A stretch of 64,000 nt of DNA from Shinisaurus crocodilurus (Eukaryota > Chordata > Lepidosauria > Squamata > Shinisauridae), in the NCBI GenBank assembly GCA_021292165.1, contig JAHFWL010001321.1:390501-454500 (forward strand). Reading direction: 5' to 3'. Every line of letters begins with the position of its first letter. The stretch's first letter is position 1. Position numbers and translations under genes: made by a program. Shown in pieces: positions 21,240 to 31,759 of the stretch. Under the pieces are notes generated by a model that had not been told where the DNA came from, made no database searches, and saw only the letters and a program-made list of their open reading frames with translations.

Positions 21240-21540
21240 CAGACTTCTGCAACCTGGGGCCCACCAGATGTGTTGGACTGCAGCTCCCATGATGCCCAGC
21301 CAGCAGGGTAATTGACTGCAGCTCCCATGACACCCAGTCAGCAGGGACATTGACTGCAACTCCCATGATGTCCAGCCAGCAGGGCCACTGACTGCAACTC
21401 CCATGATGCCCAGCCAGCAGGGACATTGACTGCAGCTCCCATAATGCCCTGCCAACAGGGACATTGACCGCAACTCCCATAATTCCAGGCCAGTGACCCT
21501 TCTGGCTGGTAATTATGGGAGTTGCAGCCTAACACCTCTG
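21240..21540. repeat. 38-bp minisatellite, about six units, grown from a palindromic MITE
   Basis: Units of 38 bp (ctgcagctcccatgatgccc...gggacattga) start at 21278, 21316, 21354, 21392 and 21430, with a partial sixth at 21468. The first flank (acctggggcccaccagatgtgttgga) and the last (ggtaattatgggagttgcag) are the two halves of the palindromic MITE. Unit identity is high but not perfect. Confidence 0.9.
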
Positions 21541-22636
21541 CAGGGCACCAAGATGCTTTAAAGCAATCTTAAAAACCCAAATAAACAATTATAAACAAAA
21601 ACAAATTTGTAGAAACAGCTGAATGACCAGCTGATGACCTTTGTTGAAGTGACCCGCCTCTCCCCTTTTCCCAGCTGGCTCCCATATGCTGCCATGTTTT
21701 CCCCCACTCACCCCTCTGGCAGACTCCATTAATGCTGCAATCCTAAACACACCTAGAAGTAAGCCCCATTGCACTTAATAGGCACTACTTCTGAATAGAT
21801 ATGTATAGGATTGCGCTGCTAGTCTGGTTAATGCTCAATCTATTTTTCTTATTCACCCAAATTGGATCTGGGGAATGTATAATGTGTTGGATCCAGACTT
21901 AAGTCATATTTAGAGAGAGAACATGTCTCAGGATGCTGGGAAAATTGCTTTATTCTTAAGAAAGCCCAATGTGTTTTGGCCCAGATTTTCTTTTGAGGCC
22001 TTTAAGGGATACTTCTCTGGAAGATCTCTCTCATGCATCAAATGAGGTTTGCACGATTGGGGAAGGAAAATAAGCCACTGCAGTTTATTTTGTGCCCTGC
22101 ACGTGCCAGTTGCTCACAGCCAAATTATCCTTGCTGGGCATGGTTTGTCATGTCATGCCGTCCAAACCCGGCAAGGGAGGGTGGTGGGGGCGGTTTACAA
22201 AGCACCCGGCAACCCTAGAACAGGCCATGGCTTCTGGGGTGGTTTGTAAACCCACCTGCCCCCACTACCCTCACCTCTTTTGGAAAACACGACAAACCAC
22301 ACCCAGTGAGGGTAATTATGGCAATTTGCTGGCCTGCAACCTGCACATGCGGGGCGGGAAAATGAGCCATGGTGGCTTATTTTCCTTCCCCGATCATGCA
22401 AACCCAGTCAATAAGTGGCGAGTAACTTCAAAGGCCAGAAAGAAAATCGGGGCCGAAATGGGTTGGGCTTTTGTAAGAATAATAAAGCAGTTTTTCTAGC
22501 ACCCCGAGATGTGTTCTCTCACTGTGGATTTCTAGCGGATGCTTCATGCTTCGTTCATGCTCACATCATACTTAGAACAAACCCATTGAAATCAACAGGA
22601 CTTAAGTAGTTATGAATGATGAACTTAAGTCCCATT
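21541..22636. other. Unrecognised, with a hairpin-MITE-like stretch at 22040-22420
   Basis: At 22040-22420, tttgcacgattggggaagga...taagccactg and its near-inverse catggtggcttattttccttccccgatcatgcaaac form arms about 350 bp apart, suggesting an inverted-repeat element. No gene was recognised. Confidence 0.45.
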
Positions 22637-22761
22637 GCTAAGCAGGGTCAGGCCTGGTTATTACTTGGATGGGAGACCCCTCCTCTAGTTTCCTGCATTG
22701 AGCAGGGAGTTGGACTCGATGGCCTTGTAGGCCCCTTCTAACTCTATGATCTATGAATCTA
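22637..22761 (+). mobile_element. 5S rRNA-derived SINE with CR1 3' tail, copy 1
   Basis: 22637-22678 matches vertebrate 5S rRNA over its internal promoter (gctaagcagggtcaggcctg followed by gttattacttggatgggagacc), about 40 of 42 positions by eye. It is joined through cctcctctagtttcctgcat to the CR1 3' end (gagcagggagttggactcga...ctatgatctatg). The junction is the same as in the copy at 23974-24119. The 5S match was made from memory. Confidence 0.8.
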
Positions 22762-23199
22762 TTATTTCAATCGGTCTGCACGGCCTAAGTCTGGATCCAA
22801 CCCCACACTAGACAGGAGGAAGATGAAGAAGTTTGGGGGGGGGCACAGGTGGGTCATTGGGAAGAGCAGAAAACAAGTAAGATGGGGAGGTGGTTAAAAT
22901 GGGAATGGCCAGAATGACGGAAAGGATGGGAAGAAAACAATGAGAACTGAGACGAAAAGGGTTTCCAAATAATGGAGAGAGGAAAAGAAGTAAGAAACAG
23001 TCACAAAGTGGTAAAGCAGGGAGGGGGCTGTAAACCAAATGACTTTATTTTTCTTTGTATTTATATACCACTAAGTAAAATCCCTAAGCCATTAAGTGGA
23101 CTTAAGGCAAAGGAAGGCAACACTCAGATGTCTGCGACAATAACTCATAACCCCTGACTGCTGGCCGAGCTGGCTGGGGCCTATGGGAGCTATAGTTCA
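22762..23199. other. No gene recognised; purine-rich stretch
   Basis: An A/G-rich stretch at about 22800-23030 has no recognised domain on either strand. A short MITE half (ctgctggccgagctggctgg) is at 23158-23195. Confidence 0.35.
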
Positions 23200-23209
23200 A
23201 AACATCTGC

Positions 23210-23345
23210 AGAACATTCTGTTCACAGTGACCAACCAGCTGCCCACAGGAAACCCACAAGCAGGACATGAGTGCAACAGCACCCTCCCACCCTTGTTCCC
23301 CAGCAACTAGTGTACCAGCAACTGGAGAGTACCAGGTGGCATAAC
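23210..23345 (-). mobile_element. CR1-like LINE (second family) fragment
   Basis: Contains cattctgttcacagtgaccaaccagctgcccacagg and acccacaagcaggacatgag. Confidence 0.65.
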
Positions 23346-23434
23346 CCTGAGTTAAGGAAAGCTTCTAGGCAGTGGTGCAGCTAGGTGATTTTAGCCCCTG
23401 GACGTAAATGGTTTTACGGAAGGCCTTTTTGATC

Positions 23435-23872
23435 AGGGGTCCCCAACCTTTTTGGATCTGAGGGCACATTTGGGAATTTGAGAAACTGTAGCAGGCACTG
23501 CCACAAAATGGCTCCCACGGAGGATGTGGCCAGTCACATAATGGCTGCAACAAAGGCCTGGGTCGTCAAATGTGAGCTAAAGGGGAGAGAAATATTGGGG
23601 CTAGAGGGGAGAGAAGAGCAAGGCTAGAGGCTGGGAGAGGTGAGAAACAGCAAGGCAAAGAGGTGGGGAGAGAAACAGGCTAGAGGGAGAGGGAAACAGG
23701 AAGGCAAAGGGGTAGAGAAAGAGCAAGGCTAGAAAGGGAGAGAAAGAAGACCGCTCTATAATTTTCCAAGGTTTTTATGTAAAACAATTATCTGATGGGG
23801 CAGGGAGTGAAGAGGTTCATGGGCATCCTTGGAGGCTTCTTGCCCTGATGCCCTCATCAAGGTTCCCCTGCT
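23435..23872. mobile_element. hAT-type element (gggtccccaacctttttgg family)
   Basis: Left end caggggtccccaaccttttt, right end caaggttcccctg. It is related to 27994-29271. The flanks tttttgat and ctttagat agree at only 6 of 8 positions. A gagaggcaaag-type purine repeat lies in the middle. Confidence 0.65.
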
Positions 23873-23973
23873 TTAGATGACTTCAATTGAGAAGCAGGCA
23901 ACTAACATTTCGTTTCTCATGACACTGCAGTTCCATGCTTTTACGTTCCTTATCTGTTGGAATGTTTGTCACC

Positions 23974-24119
23974 CCTGATCTTGATAATCTGAGCATGGTC
24001 AGGCCTGGTTATTACTTGGATGGGAGACCCCTCCTCTAGTTTCCTGCATTGAGCAGGGGGTTGGACTCGATAGCCTTGTAGGCTCCTTCCAACTCGATGA
24101 TCTATGAAATCTATGAAAT
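23974..24119 (+). mobile_element. 5S rRNA-derived SINE with CR1 3' tail, copy 2
   Basis: 5S-like ctgatcttgataatctgagc, then atggtcaggcctggttatta and cttggatgggagacc, is followed by the same cctcctctagtttcctgcat junction and a CR1 tail ending gatctatgaaatctatg. It extends a little further 5' into 5S than copy 1. Confidence 0.8.
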
Positions 24120-24296
24120 ATCACAGTCATAAGTGGGAATTTGCCTCTGCTTGCCCCGATGCCTTCATCACCTGCTGCTCTTAGGGGTGGTCATTTAGGA
24201 GATTAAGCGCATGGAACACCCCAATTTAGGGTGCAATCCTGTGCATGTTTAGACAGGAAAAAAAGCCCTACAACTCCCAGCATTCCCCAGCCAGCA

Positions 24297-25200
24297 ATGG
24301 GGCTGCCTTTGAAGACTGTTCGGAAGCTGCAGCCTGTGCAAAATGCGGCAGCCAGGCTTATTGCGGGGACCGGAAGGTCCGAGCACATTACACCGGTTCT
24401 GGCCCATTTGCACTGGCTGCCAATATGCTTCCGAGCTGAATTCAAGGTGCTGGTTTTAACCTATAAAGCCCTACACGGCTTAGGACCACATTACCTGACG
24501 GAACGTCTCTCCCAACCATAATCTACCTGTACACTACGCTCAACATCTGGGGCCTTCCTCCGACTGCCACAAGAGAGGCTCGGTTGGTGGCAACAAGTAG
24601 GAGGGCCTTCTCAGTGGTAGCCCCCCAATTATGGAATAAGCTCCCCACTGAGACCCGCCTGGCACTAACCTTACTATCTTTTAGGTGCCAGGTTAAGACG
24701 TCCCTCTATGCCAAGGCATTCAATAGTTAAGAGCTCAAAATAGCAGGGGGGGGGGTTGTCACCTGTAGGCTTACCATAGTTCTATTAACTTTGGATTGTT
24801 ATTTTACACGGTGTTTTTAAATTTGGTTTTTAATCTTTTTAACTACAGTCATGCCTTGGATTGAGAGCATAATTCGTTCCGAAAACGTGCTTGTAATCCA
24901 AAACACTCTTATATCAAAACAAAATCCCCCCAAAAAAATTTGTACAGAGATTTTTAATTTAAGCCCTACTACAGTACTTGTATTGCAAGACGTCGCTTGT
25001 ATATCAAGTCATTTTTAAAAAATAAATATTTAAAAATTTGCTTGTCTTGCAAAACGCTCTCAAATCAAGTTACTTGCAATCCAAGGTATTACTGTATTTT
25101 GTATGTTTTTATTGTTGTTTTTATGCACAATCTGTTGTGAACCGCCCAGAGAGCTTCGGCTGTGGGGCGGTATAGAAATGAAATAAATGAAATGAAATAG
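24297..25200 (+). mobile_element. L2 LINE fragment nested in the MITE
   Basis: Encodes an L2 C-terminal stretch (LKTVRKLQPVQNAAARLI, HITPVLAHLHWLPICFRAEF, KVLVLTYKALHGLGPHYLTE), then frame breaks. The tail gaaccgcccagagagcttcg ends with aaatgaaataaatgaaatg. It is itself split by the MITE at 24846-25094. Confidence 0.85.
24846..25094. mobile_element. TA-flanked mariner-like MITE, copy 2 of 5, nested in L2
   Basis: Ends cagtcatgccttggattgag and ccaaggtattactg with TA at 24844-24845 and 25095-25096. It lies within the L2 3' untranslated part. Confidence 0.8.
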
Positions 25201-25680
25201 GGCTTTTTCCCGGTCTAAACATGCACAGGATTGCGCCCTAATTTATGAATCTGACCCCGTCTCCTATAATGCCAAGCGAATGCAATAATCTCAACCAGTC
25301 ATATGAGTGATTCAGAAATTAATAGATCAATTGCAAAAACGTAAACCGTCGGGGAGCAGAGATATGTCAGGATCTCTGGATCCGCTTTGGACGGAGGACC
25401 CTCCCCCCCAAAAACCTGCACCAACACCCCCACTTTTTGCATGCCGAGCAAGCGCACTGAGCAAAGGGCTTCCCCCACGGGCAGGCGCCTGAGTTAGGTC
25501 TGGCGGTGGGGGAACAGGACTTGCGGCCCTTGAGATGTTCTTGGACTCGGCGGTCGGGGATGATGGAAGCTGTAGTCCGACCCCACCTGGAGGGCCACGG
25601 ATATTCCCCTCCGCTGGGGCTAGGTGCAAATGGGGGAAGCTTATCGTCCTCCCCCGTGTCGTCGTTCCCCAAATACTCAC

Positions 25681-26010
25681 CAGAGCCCGGCCGAAGGCTC
25701 CCAGCCCCCAGAAGCAAAGGGGACAGCAGCGTAGAAGCCACTTCGGGGTGGATCCGGAATTTTTGTTTGTGTGCGTGTGTCTCTCTCTCTCTGGGCGCTG
25801 CTTCTCCTCCCTCCTTTCTGCAGCGTGGTGGGACACACACACCCCCAGCCCAGGAATGCGGCGCGAGAAGGGAATGGGAAGCCAATGGGGGGAAAGATCC
25901 GTTCCCGCCTCGTCAGCAGTTGCTGGGGCAGGCTGAGAAGGAAGAAGATCTGGGTCGAAAGTCTTCCTCCTCCCCTTTCCATTGGGGGGGGGGGGCGCGG
26001 GAGGATTGGT
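25681..26010 (-). promoter_or_regulatory. GC-rich candidate promoter and first exon of locus A
   Basis: About 25360-26250 is clearly richer in CpG than its surroundings. On the minus strand a strong splice donor, gctctgGTGAGTATTT, sits at 25681/25680. Upstream of it are CCAAT motifs (for example minus-strand CCAATCCTCC near 26005 and CCAATGG near 25980). SCAN and KRAB zinc-finger genes usually have a non-coding first exon in a CpG-rich promoter (family knowledge). The next acceptor on this strand with a known exon is the SCAN exon at about 18105. The transcription start is not determined, and the long frames here look incidental. Confidence 0.5.
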
Positions 26011-26329
26011 GGGAGGAATAATGCTAATCTCCTCCAAACTCAAACCCACAGACGGAGAGAGACCGCCCCCACAACAGTCCCCATTAAGAGCCATCGGCTG
26101 GCCCATTCAAGGCGCCGAGCCGCGGATTTGCCTGACAAAGGGCAGCACTGACAATACCCGACGCTGGGAAACCACAGCAGGAAGGGGCGAGGAGGGTTTC
26201 TCGAAGGCATGGGCCGCCCGCTGTGCGAGGACAGGATACTGGGGCAGGCCAAAACTGGATCTGCCTGCCCCAGGAGGGCTCCTCTCACGTCTTTATATCC
26301 CAGACTTCACCACCACCACCACCATCTGG

Positions 26330-26520
26330 CACCGTCCCCATGCTGGCTAGGGATTATGGGAGGTGGAGTCCAGCCCATTTGGAGGGTGCAAGATTCCAGG
26401 GTGTGCGGGGGGGGGGGGAGAGACTGGGATATAAGGAGATGATGTGGGATGGAGTCCAGCATGTTGGCTGAAGATGGGGGATGGAGTCCAGCACCTCTGG
26501 AGGGTTGTCTAACCCTCAAA
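26330..26520. repeat. Fragments of the palindromic MITE
   Basis: Repeated gattatgggaggtggagtccagcccatttggagggtgc, gggatggagtccagcatgttgg and gatggagtccagcacctctggagggttg look like right halves of the palindromic MITE in a short array. A G run lies at 26404-26419. Confidence 0.5.
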
Positions 26521-26669
26521 CAACCCCTGCCGTCTGGGTTTGCACAACATGGCAAAATGGACGCCTGCGGGCACCATGCAAGAATGGCACCCATGGGCTT
26601 ACAAGATGGAACAAACCCCATGAGTAAATTAAGCCACAGTGGGCCGTCGTGTCATGTGAACCAGGTCAA

Positions 26670-26900
26670 TGCATGACCCAGTTCACACAACCCACGGTTT
26701 GTTAGCCATGGGTTGTCGTGGGAGTGGGTGAGCATTCTGGCTCCTGACCACTCACCTGCTTCTGGTGCACCTGGAACTCTGGGTTGTTTTGGAGGGAAAT
26801 AATCAGAGTTTGAACCCATGGTTTGTTCTTTGGTTATAATTCTGGGTTGTTTCTCCCTCAACAGCCCAAACCTCCGGGTTTGGACATCACAGAGCAATGA
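26670..26900. mobile_element. Hairpin MITE of the ggttcacacaac family
   Basis: Begins cagttcacacaacccacggt, contains gaacccatggtttgttcttt and ends ccgggtttggacatcac. Confidence 0.55.
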
Positions 26901-26993
26901 TGCAGCTAGGCCTGGACCTTGGGGCCAAAGTTGAGGGTCCCGCAGCCCCCCCCCAAATGTCAACCCAGAGAGTGGTAAGTGATGAGGGCAGCA

Positions 26994-27883
26994 GAATCAT
27001 AGAAAAGTAGAGTTGGAAGGGGCCTACCAGGCCATCGAGTCCAACCTCCTGCTCAATGCAGGAATCCAGGTCAAAGCATCCCTGGCAGATGGCTGTCCAG
27101 CTGCACCTCGAATGCCTCCAGAGTGGGAGAGCCCACCACCTCCCTAGGTAGTTGGTTCCATTGTCTTATTGCTCTGACAGTCAGGAAATTTTTCCTGATG
27201 TTTAGGTGGAATCTGGGTTCCTGTAACTTGAGCCCATTATTCCTTGTCCTGCAAACTGGGATGATCAAGAAGAGATCCTGGCCCTCCTCTGTGTGACAAC
27301 CCGTTAAGTACTGGAAGAGTGCGATCATATCTCCCCTCAGTCTCCCCTTCTGAAGGCTAAACATGCCGAGTTCTTTCAGTCTCTCCTCATAGGGCCTTGT
27401 TTCTAGTCCCTTTATCATCCTTGTTGCCCTCCTCTGAACCCTCTCCAGTTTGTCTACGTCCTTCTGAAAGTGTGGTGCCCAGAACTGGATGCAGTACTCA
27501 AGATGAGGCCTAACCAGTGCCGAGTAAAGGGGAATGATCACTTCCCGCGATTTGGAAGCTATATTTCTATTAATGCAGCCCAAAATAGCATTTGCCTTCT
27601 TTGCAGCCACATCGCATTGCTGGCTCATATTCAGTTTGTGATCTACCACAATTCCAAGATCCTTCTCACTTGTGGTATTGTTGAGCCAAGTGTCCCCCAT
27701 TCTGTAACTCTGCATTTGGTTTCCTTTCCCTAGGTGCAGCACTTGGCATTTATCCCTATTAAATTTCATTCTGTTGTTTTCGGCCCAGCGCTCCAGCCTA
27801 TCAAGATCTCTTTGAATTTTGTTTCTGTCTTCCAGAGTATTAGCTGTTCCACCCAACTTTGTGTCATCTGCAAATTTGAAAAT
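26994..27883 (-). mobile_element. CR1 LINE, 5'-truncated
   Basis: Continuous reverse-orientation CR1 from the 3' end (aatcatagaaaagtagagtt) up to the region just after the catalytic motif. The frame contains [33 protein letters not shown] and EYCIQFWAPHFQKDVDKLER, with no internal stop over 261 codons. The RT core is missing. Confidence 0.9.
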
Positions 27884-28159
27884 GCATGATGATATTATGA
27901 TTTAAGTGAGTTTAAAATGAAAATATCCACCTGCTTAGAGCAGTGGTTTTTTTTAAATCAGGGTTGGAAAACCGTTTAGTTTTTGTTCTAACATTGGGGG
28001 TCCCCGACATGGTGCCTGCAGGCATCTTTAATAGCGCTCGTAAGGGACTCCAACGTGGTGCCCGTGGGCACCCAGGTTTTTAAAGGATTTTTTACCATTT
28101 TTAAATGTACCAACATGGATTTGTATGAAATGCATACAACTTTCTAGCAATTATACATA

Positions 28160-28580
28160 GGGGCCTGGAAACAAAGCCCTATGAGGAGAGACTGACAGAA
28201 CTGGGCATGTTTAGCCTTCAGAAGAGAAGACTGAGGGGAGATAGGGTAGCACTCTTCCAGTACTTGAAAGGTTGGTACTGAGGAGGGCCAGGATCTCTTC
28301 TCGATCATTCCAGATTGCAGGACACAAAATAATGGGCCCAAGCTACAGGAAGCCGGATTCCACCTGGACATCAGGAAAAATTTCCTGACTGTTACAGCAA
28401 TACGCCAATGAAAACAACTACCTAGGAAGGTAGTGGGCTCTACAACACTGGAGGCATTCAAAGTGCAGCCGGACAGCCATCTGTCAGAGATGCTTTGACG
28501 GGTTCCTGCACTGAGCAGGGGGTTGGACTCGATGGCCTGGTAGGCCCCTTCCAACTCTACTATTCTATGATTCTATGAAA
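28160..28580 (+). mobile_element. CR1 3' fragment nested in a hAT element
   Basis: Starts ctggaaacaaagccctatga and ends ctattctatgattctatga. Diverged relative to 44440-46192. Confidence 0.85.
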
Positions 28581-28627
28581 AGTAGATTAAATGCCCGAAT
28601 AGGTATCTATTTGAAGATGGCGCCTAT

Positions 28628-28756
28628 ATCATAGAATCATAGAAAAGTAGAGTTGGAAGGGGCCTACAACGCCATCGAGTCCAACCCCCTGCTCAATGCA
28701 GGAATCCAGGTCAAAGCATCCCTGACAGATGGCTGTCCAGCTGCACCTTGAATGCC
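28628..28756 (-). mobile_element. CR1 3' tip
   Basis: atcatagaatcatagaaaag through ctgtccagctgcaccttgaat in reverse orientation, head to head with the previous copy. Confidence 0.85.
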
Positions 28757-28769
28757 ACCCGTTTGTATA

Positions 28770-29195
28770 TCAAAAGTGTTGTAAGGTCCACAATCCATTG
28801 CATTATAGGAGGTGAGTGTTTATCCTTCCAATTTTGTAATATTAGTCCTTTTAGCTATCAAAAGGGCACGGAGACTCCATTCACACTGATCATTTATTAA
28901 TTTCCATGAAGCAGGTAAATAGTTTAAAAGATCATGTACATCAGTGAACATTAAAGATCATTCCAGTACAAAATGTATCTGTGTAATAACCTCCCTGCAA
29001 AAGGAAGCAAGTGCTGGACATTGCCAAAACATGTATTTAAATGAAGCATTAGCTGCATTGCACCACCAGGCAATTAGCCGAATTAGACAATCCTTTATTG
29101 AAGAGTTGTTGCGGTGTCCAATAGACACGAAACAAACGTTTCTGCTGAATAAGACACAACAGGTAGATGCCAAAGCAACGATCCACTTATTAGGC
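28770..29195 (-). mobile_element. L1-like ORF2 C-terminal relic
   Basis: The minus strand encodes ANASFKYMFWQCPALASFCR followed by EVITQI. This resembles the L1 ORF2 C-terminal Cys-rich segment (typically HxFWxCPxIxxFWxxVI). Downstream it continues with LLNYLPASWK. It is short and interrupted, so assignment to L1 rather than another LINE is moderate. Confidence 0.5.
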
Positions 29196-29449
29196 ATTTT
29201 GTGGTGGTGCCCACAGCAGTTTCTCAAATTCCTAAATGTGCCCACTGGTCCCAAAAGGTTGGAGACCCCTGTTCTAACATGTTAGGAATGTAAACGCAGT
29301 TTTAAGGTGTGGAACGGCGATGAAAAGAAACGTTAGTTGTGTGCATCACAAATGAAGTAATATACATGGCTGTCTAAAGGACCCCCACCCAACCCATAAT
29401 ATTATTAAGTCCAGGCTCTAAAATTACCTAATTGCACCACTGGAAATAA

Positions 29450-29675
29450 CAACCCAGAGTCTGAACCTATTGTTTGTTCTTGACCTATAACTCTGGCTTG
29501 TTTCTCCCTCAGCAACCTGGAGTGCTGGGTTCACATGTCATGGAGAACATGGCTTAGTGCACTGGAAGAGGGTGAGCAGCTCAGAGCCGGAGCACTGGTT
29601 TGCTCCCATGCGCTCCCAAGCAACCAACAGTTAACAAACCGTGGGTTGTTTCATCATGTGAGCCGGGCCAATGTG
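29450..29675. mobile_element. Hairpin MITE of the cacaac family
   Basis: Contains cctattgtttgttcttgacc, agtgctgggttcacatgtcatgg and accgtgggttgtttcatcatgtgagccggg. Confidence 0.5.
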
Positions 29676-30166
29676 CATCTGTCCCAAGGTGGCCTCCCTG
29701 TAAGTGGGCAGGGCCCAGAAAATGAGAAAGCAAAAGTCCTGGGATGCCCATTCAGCAGGCAACTTCCCCTCACAGTGCAGGGGGTCTCAGAGGGAGGAAT
29801 TGTGCACCCCTTTAGAAAGAGTCCCCCTCTCCCCATGTTCTTTTTCTTGTGTGGGTATGGGTGCGTGGAGGAGGAAACAGAATTCTCCCCACTGACCTGT
29901 TTTCTCCTTTTATTGTTCGCCGCTCCGGAATCTGGAGCAGTATGCAAATTCTGTAAAGAAATACGTACGTTGGGCCACCTTCATTCCAAAATGGGATTTT
30001 CTTAACCACTGAGTAAGAAATGCTCTGTGCTTGTTGACACTCCATCATCCCAGGGAGTTTCTCTGGAATAGCATGACATATAGGGAGTGTTGCTACCTTT
30101 TTTTCCGAGCAGGGCTCCTGGAACTTTAACACCCAACATGATAGACAGACTTTCTACAACTAAGGG
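29676..30166. other. No recognised feature
   Basis: Several short frames exist but none shows a domain, and no repeat family was recognised. Confidence 0.3.
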
Positions 30167-30292
30167 TATAATCCTATGCATGTTTAGATAGGAAAAAAAA
30201 GTCCTACAACTGCCTCAGCCACCCGTGCTGGCTGTGGAATGCTGGGAGTTGTGGGACTTTTTTCTGTCTAAACATGCATAGCATTGCACCTC
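30167..30292. mobile_element. Complete 'gcaatcctatgcatgtttag' palindromic MITE
   Basis: Left arm gggtataatcctatgcatgtttagat, loop with cagccacccgtgctggctg, right arm ctgtctaaacatgcatagcattgcacc. This copy shows the uninterrupted form of the element at 24228-25241. Confidence 0.75.
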
Positions 30293-30339
30293 CAATCCTT
30301 TCCTATCACAGCATCTGCATATAGGGAAGAGTTTCACTT

Positions 30340-30712
30340 GGACCTGGTTTGCACATAACAGCAGGAAATCATTGGTTCATAAACCCCTGTTGCTGCAGCG
30401 CATGCTGGGTGTGTTCCGTAGCCATTTTGACTATTTAACCCCAAATTGGGGGTTGCTATGAGATGTCCAAACCCAGACACTCTTGGTTAATCCTGGGTTA
30501 AACAATCCACAGTTAACCTACAATTAGTAGTTAGGCTAACTGTGCGCTGTTTAGCCCACGATTAACCTATAGTGTTTGGTTTTGGATGTCACGCAGCAAC
30601 CTGTAATAGGGGGCCAAATATTCAAAAAGGCTGTGGAATGCACCCAGCACATGCTGTGGCAAATCTTGGGTTAATTAAACCATGATTTGCTGCTGTTACA
30701 TGCAAATATCCC
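30340..30712. mobile_element. Hairpin MITE with ggtttgcacataacagcag termini
   Basis: Left ggtttgcacataacagcagg and right gatttgctgctgttacatgc are inverted. Interior inverted motifs aacccaaattggggg and ggttaaacaatccacagtta lie between. Related to the 16360 family. Confidence 0.6.
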
Positions 30713-31395
30713 TATAGATTGCAATTACCTGGGAGTAAGCTGTATTGAACTCAATACTTCTGAGTGGACATGCATAGGACCACACTGTTAATAAATTTAC
30801 TCTTGTTAAAGACACAGGAACCCTACCAGGAAATAAACGTGGCAATCCCATTAATTACTGCTACCCCAAAGGAGGGCCCGCTAGGGTTACCAGATAACAA
30901 TGGAGAACAAAGGAATGATCAAGCCATGCATTTTTCTCACACCTGCAAAAGCAGCATCCTTTAAAATTCTCTCTTCTTCCTTTTGTACCTGGGCATTAAA
31001 AGGTGGGCATCAGCTGTCCATGCCAACACCTCAACTCTTTCTTCAGGGAATTTTGCAAAACTCTCTTTGGAGGACTTCAAAGCCAGATCCCCATGAATAC
31101 CACTTGGGAAGCAGATTTGCAAGTAATTTAGCAGATTTACTCAGAAGCAACTACCAAATTCAACTGGGTTTGCTCCCTGATGTGTCCAGGATTGCTGCCT
31201 AAGTCAGCTGGCAGCCACAACAGGAGAGAAAGGAAGAAAAATCCTGCCCTCACTGCTACATTACATAGAAACCTGTTTAAACATGAACCTGCCAGTGAAA
31301 AGCTAACAGCAAAGACACTTTTGCTTGCTTTTACCTGCTTTGCTGCGAAGGAAGTGCACTGCGCCTTTGTTTTTAATCCAGGAGGGAACACTCAC
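30713..31395. other. No recognised feature
   Basis: A short gactgtat/cttctgagtggacatgcatagga motif (30720-30780) occurs in other MITEs here. The rest is unassigned. Confidence 0.3.
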
Positions 31396-31755
31396 CAGCA
31401 CGAACCCATGAAGAACCACTTTGTTTCCTCTGTGTGCCGCCTTCTCCCCCCCCCCCCCCGCACCGCCAATGAAACAAGGCTTCCCCTCCCCCTTTCAAAT
31501 ACACGGAAAAACTTGAGCAGCAGGCAGCCAAGGCCCATTTCTGGTTCTGCCACTCTCCATGTGCGGAGCTCAGCTGTGCTGCCGCTTCCTGAGCATTCAT
31601 GCGCTCCGCCTTCCTGACCCTGCTCAGCTGTGCACCGGACGGAAGGAGAGAACAATGGCGCTCCGCTGGCACTTCCTATCAGCTTTCTTGGGCACAGACA
31701 GGGAGTGACACAGGCTGGGGCTGGCCTTTCCCAGTCTGTCACCAGAGCAACCTGT
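31396..31755 (-). promoter_or_regulatory. Second GC-rich candidate first exon (minus strand)
   Basis: On minus, a strong donor (gttcgtgctgGTGAGTGTTCC) lies at 31396/31395. It is preceded by a GC- and CpG-enriched stretch with a C run at 31448-31461 and an ATTGG/CCAAT motif near 31468. It could be an alternative first exon of locus A or the start of another minus-strand gene. No coding homology was recognised. Confidence 0.35.
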
Positions 31756-31759
31756 TTCA

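Larger units (their letters stand above)
24228..25241. mobile_element. 'gcaatcctgtgcatgtttag' MITE carrying an L2 insertion
   Basis: Long inverted termini (agggtgcaatcctgtgcatg at left; the complement of ggtctaaacatgcacagg...gcgccct at right, about 40 bp each) are flanked by aattt on both sides. An intact 126-bp relative at 30167-30292 shows the original size, so the roughly 0.9 kb inside is insertion. Confidence 0.75.
27994..29271. mobile_element. hAT-type element with perfect 8-bp duplication and nested LINEs
   Basis: Flanked by ttctaaca at 27986-27993 and 29272-29279. The right end ggttggagacccctg mirrors the left ttgggggtccccgac (first bases mutated). Inside are a CR1 3' fragment on plus (28160-28580), a CR1 tip on minus (28628-28756) and an L1-like ORF2 C-terminus on minus (about 28790-29190). 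Confidence 0.8.

Noticed and set aside
21278..21498. CRISPR-like repeat array
   Set aside because: The 38-bp units are head to tail with no spacers and derive from a transposon arm; the genome is vertebrate.
22637..22678. 5S rRNA gene
   Set aside because: Only the internal promoter part is present; both ends are missing and it is fused to a CR1 tail, so it is a SINE head rather than a gene.
25327..26106. 259-codon minus-strand protein in the GC-rich region
   Set aside because: Low-complexity composition, no domain, crossed by a strong splice donor at 25681; best seen as a by-product of high GC.
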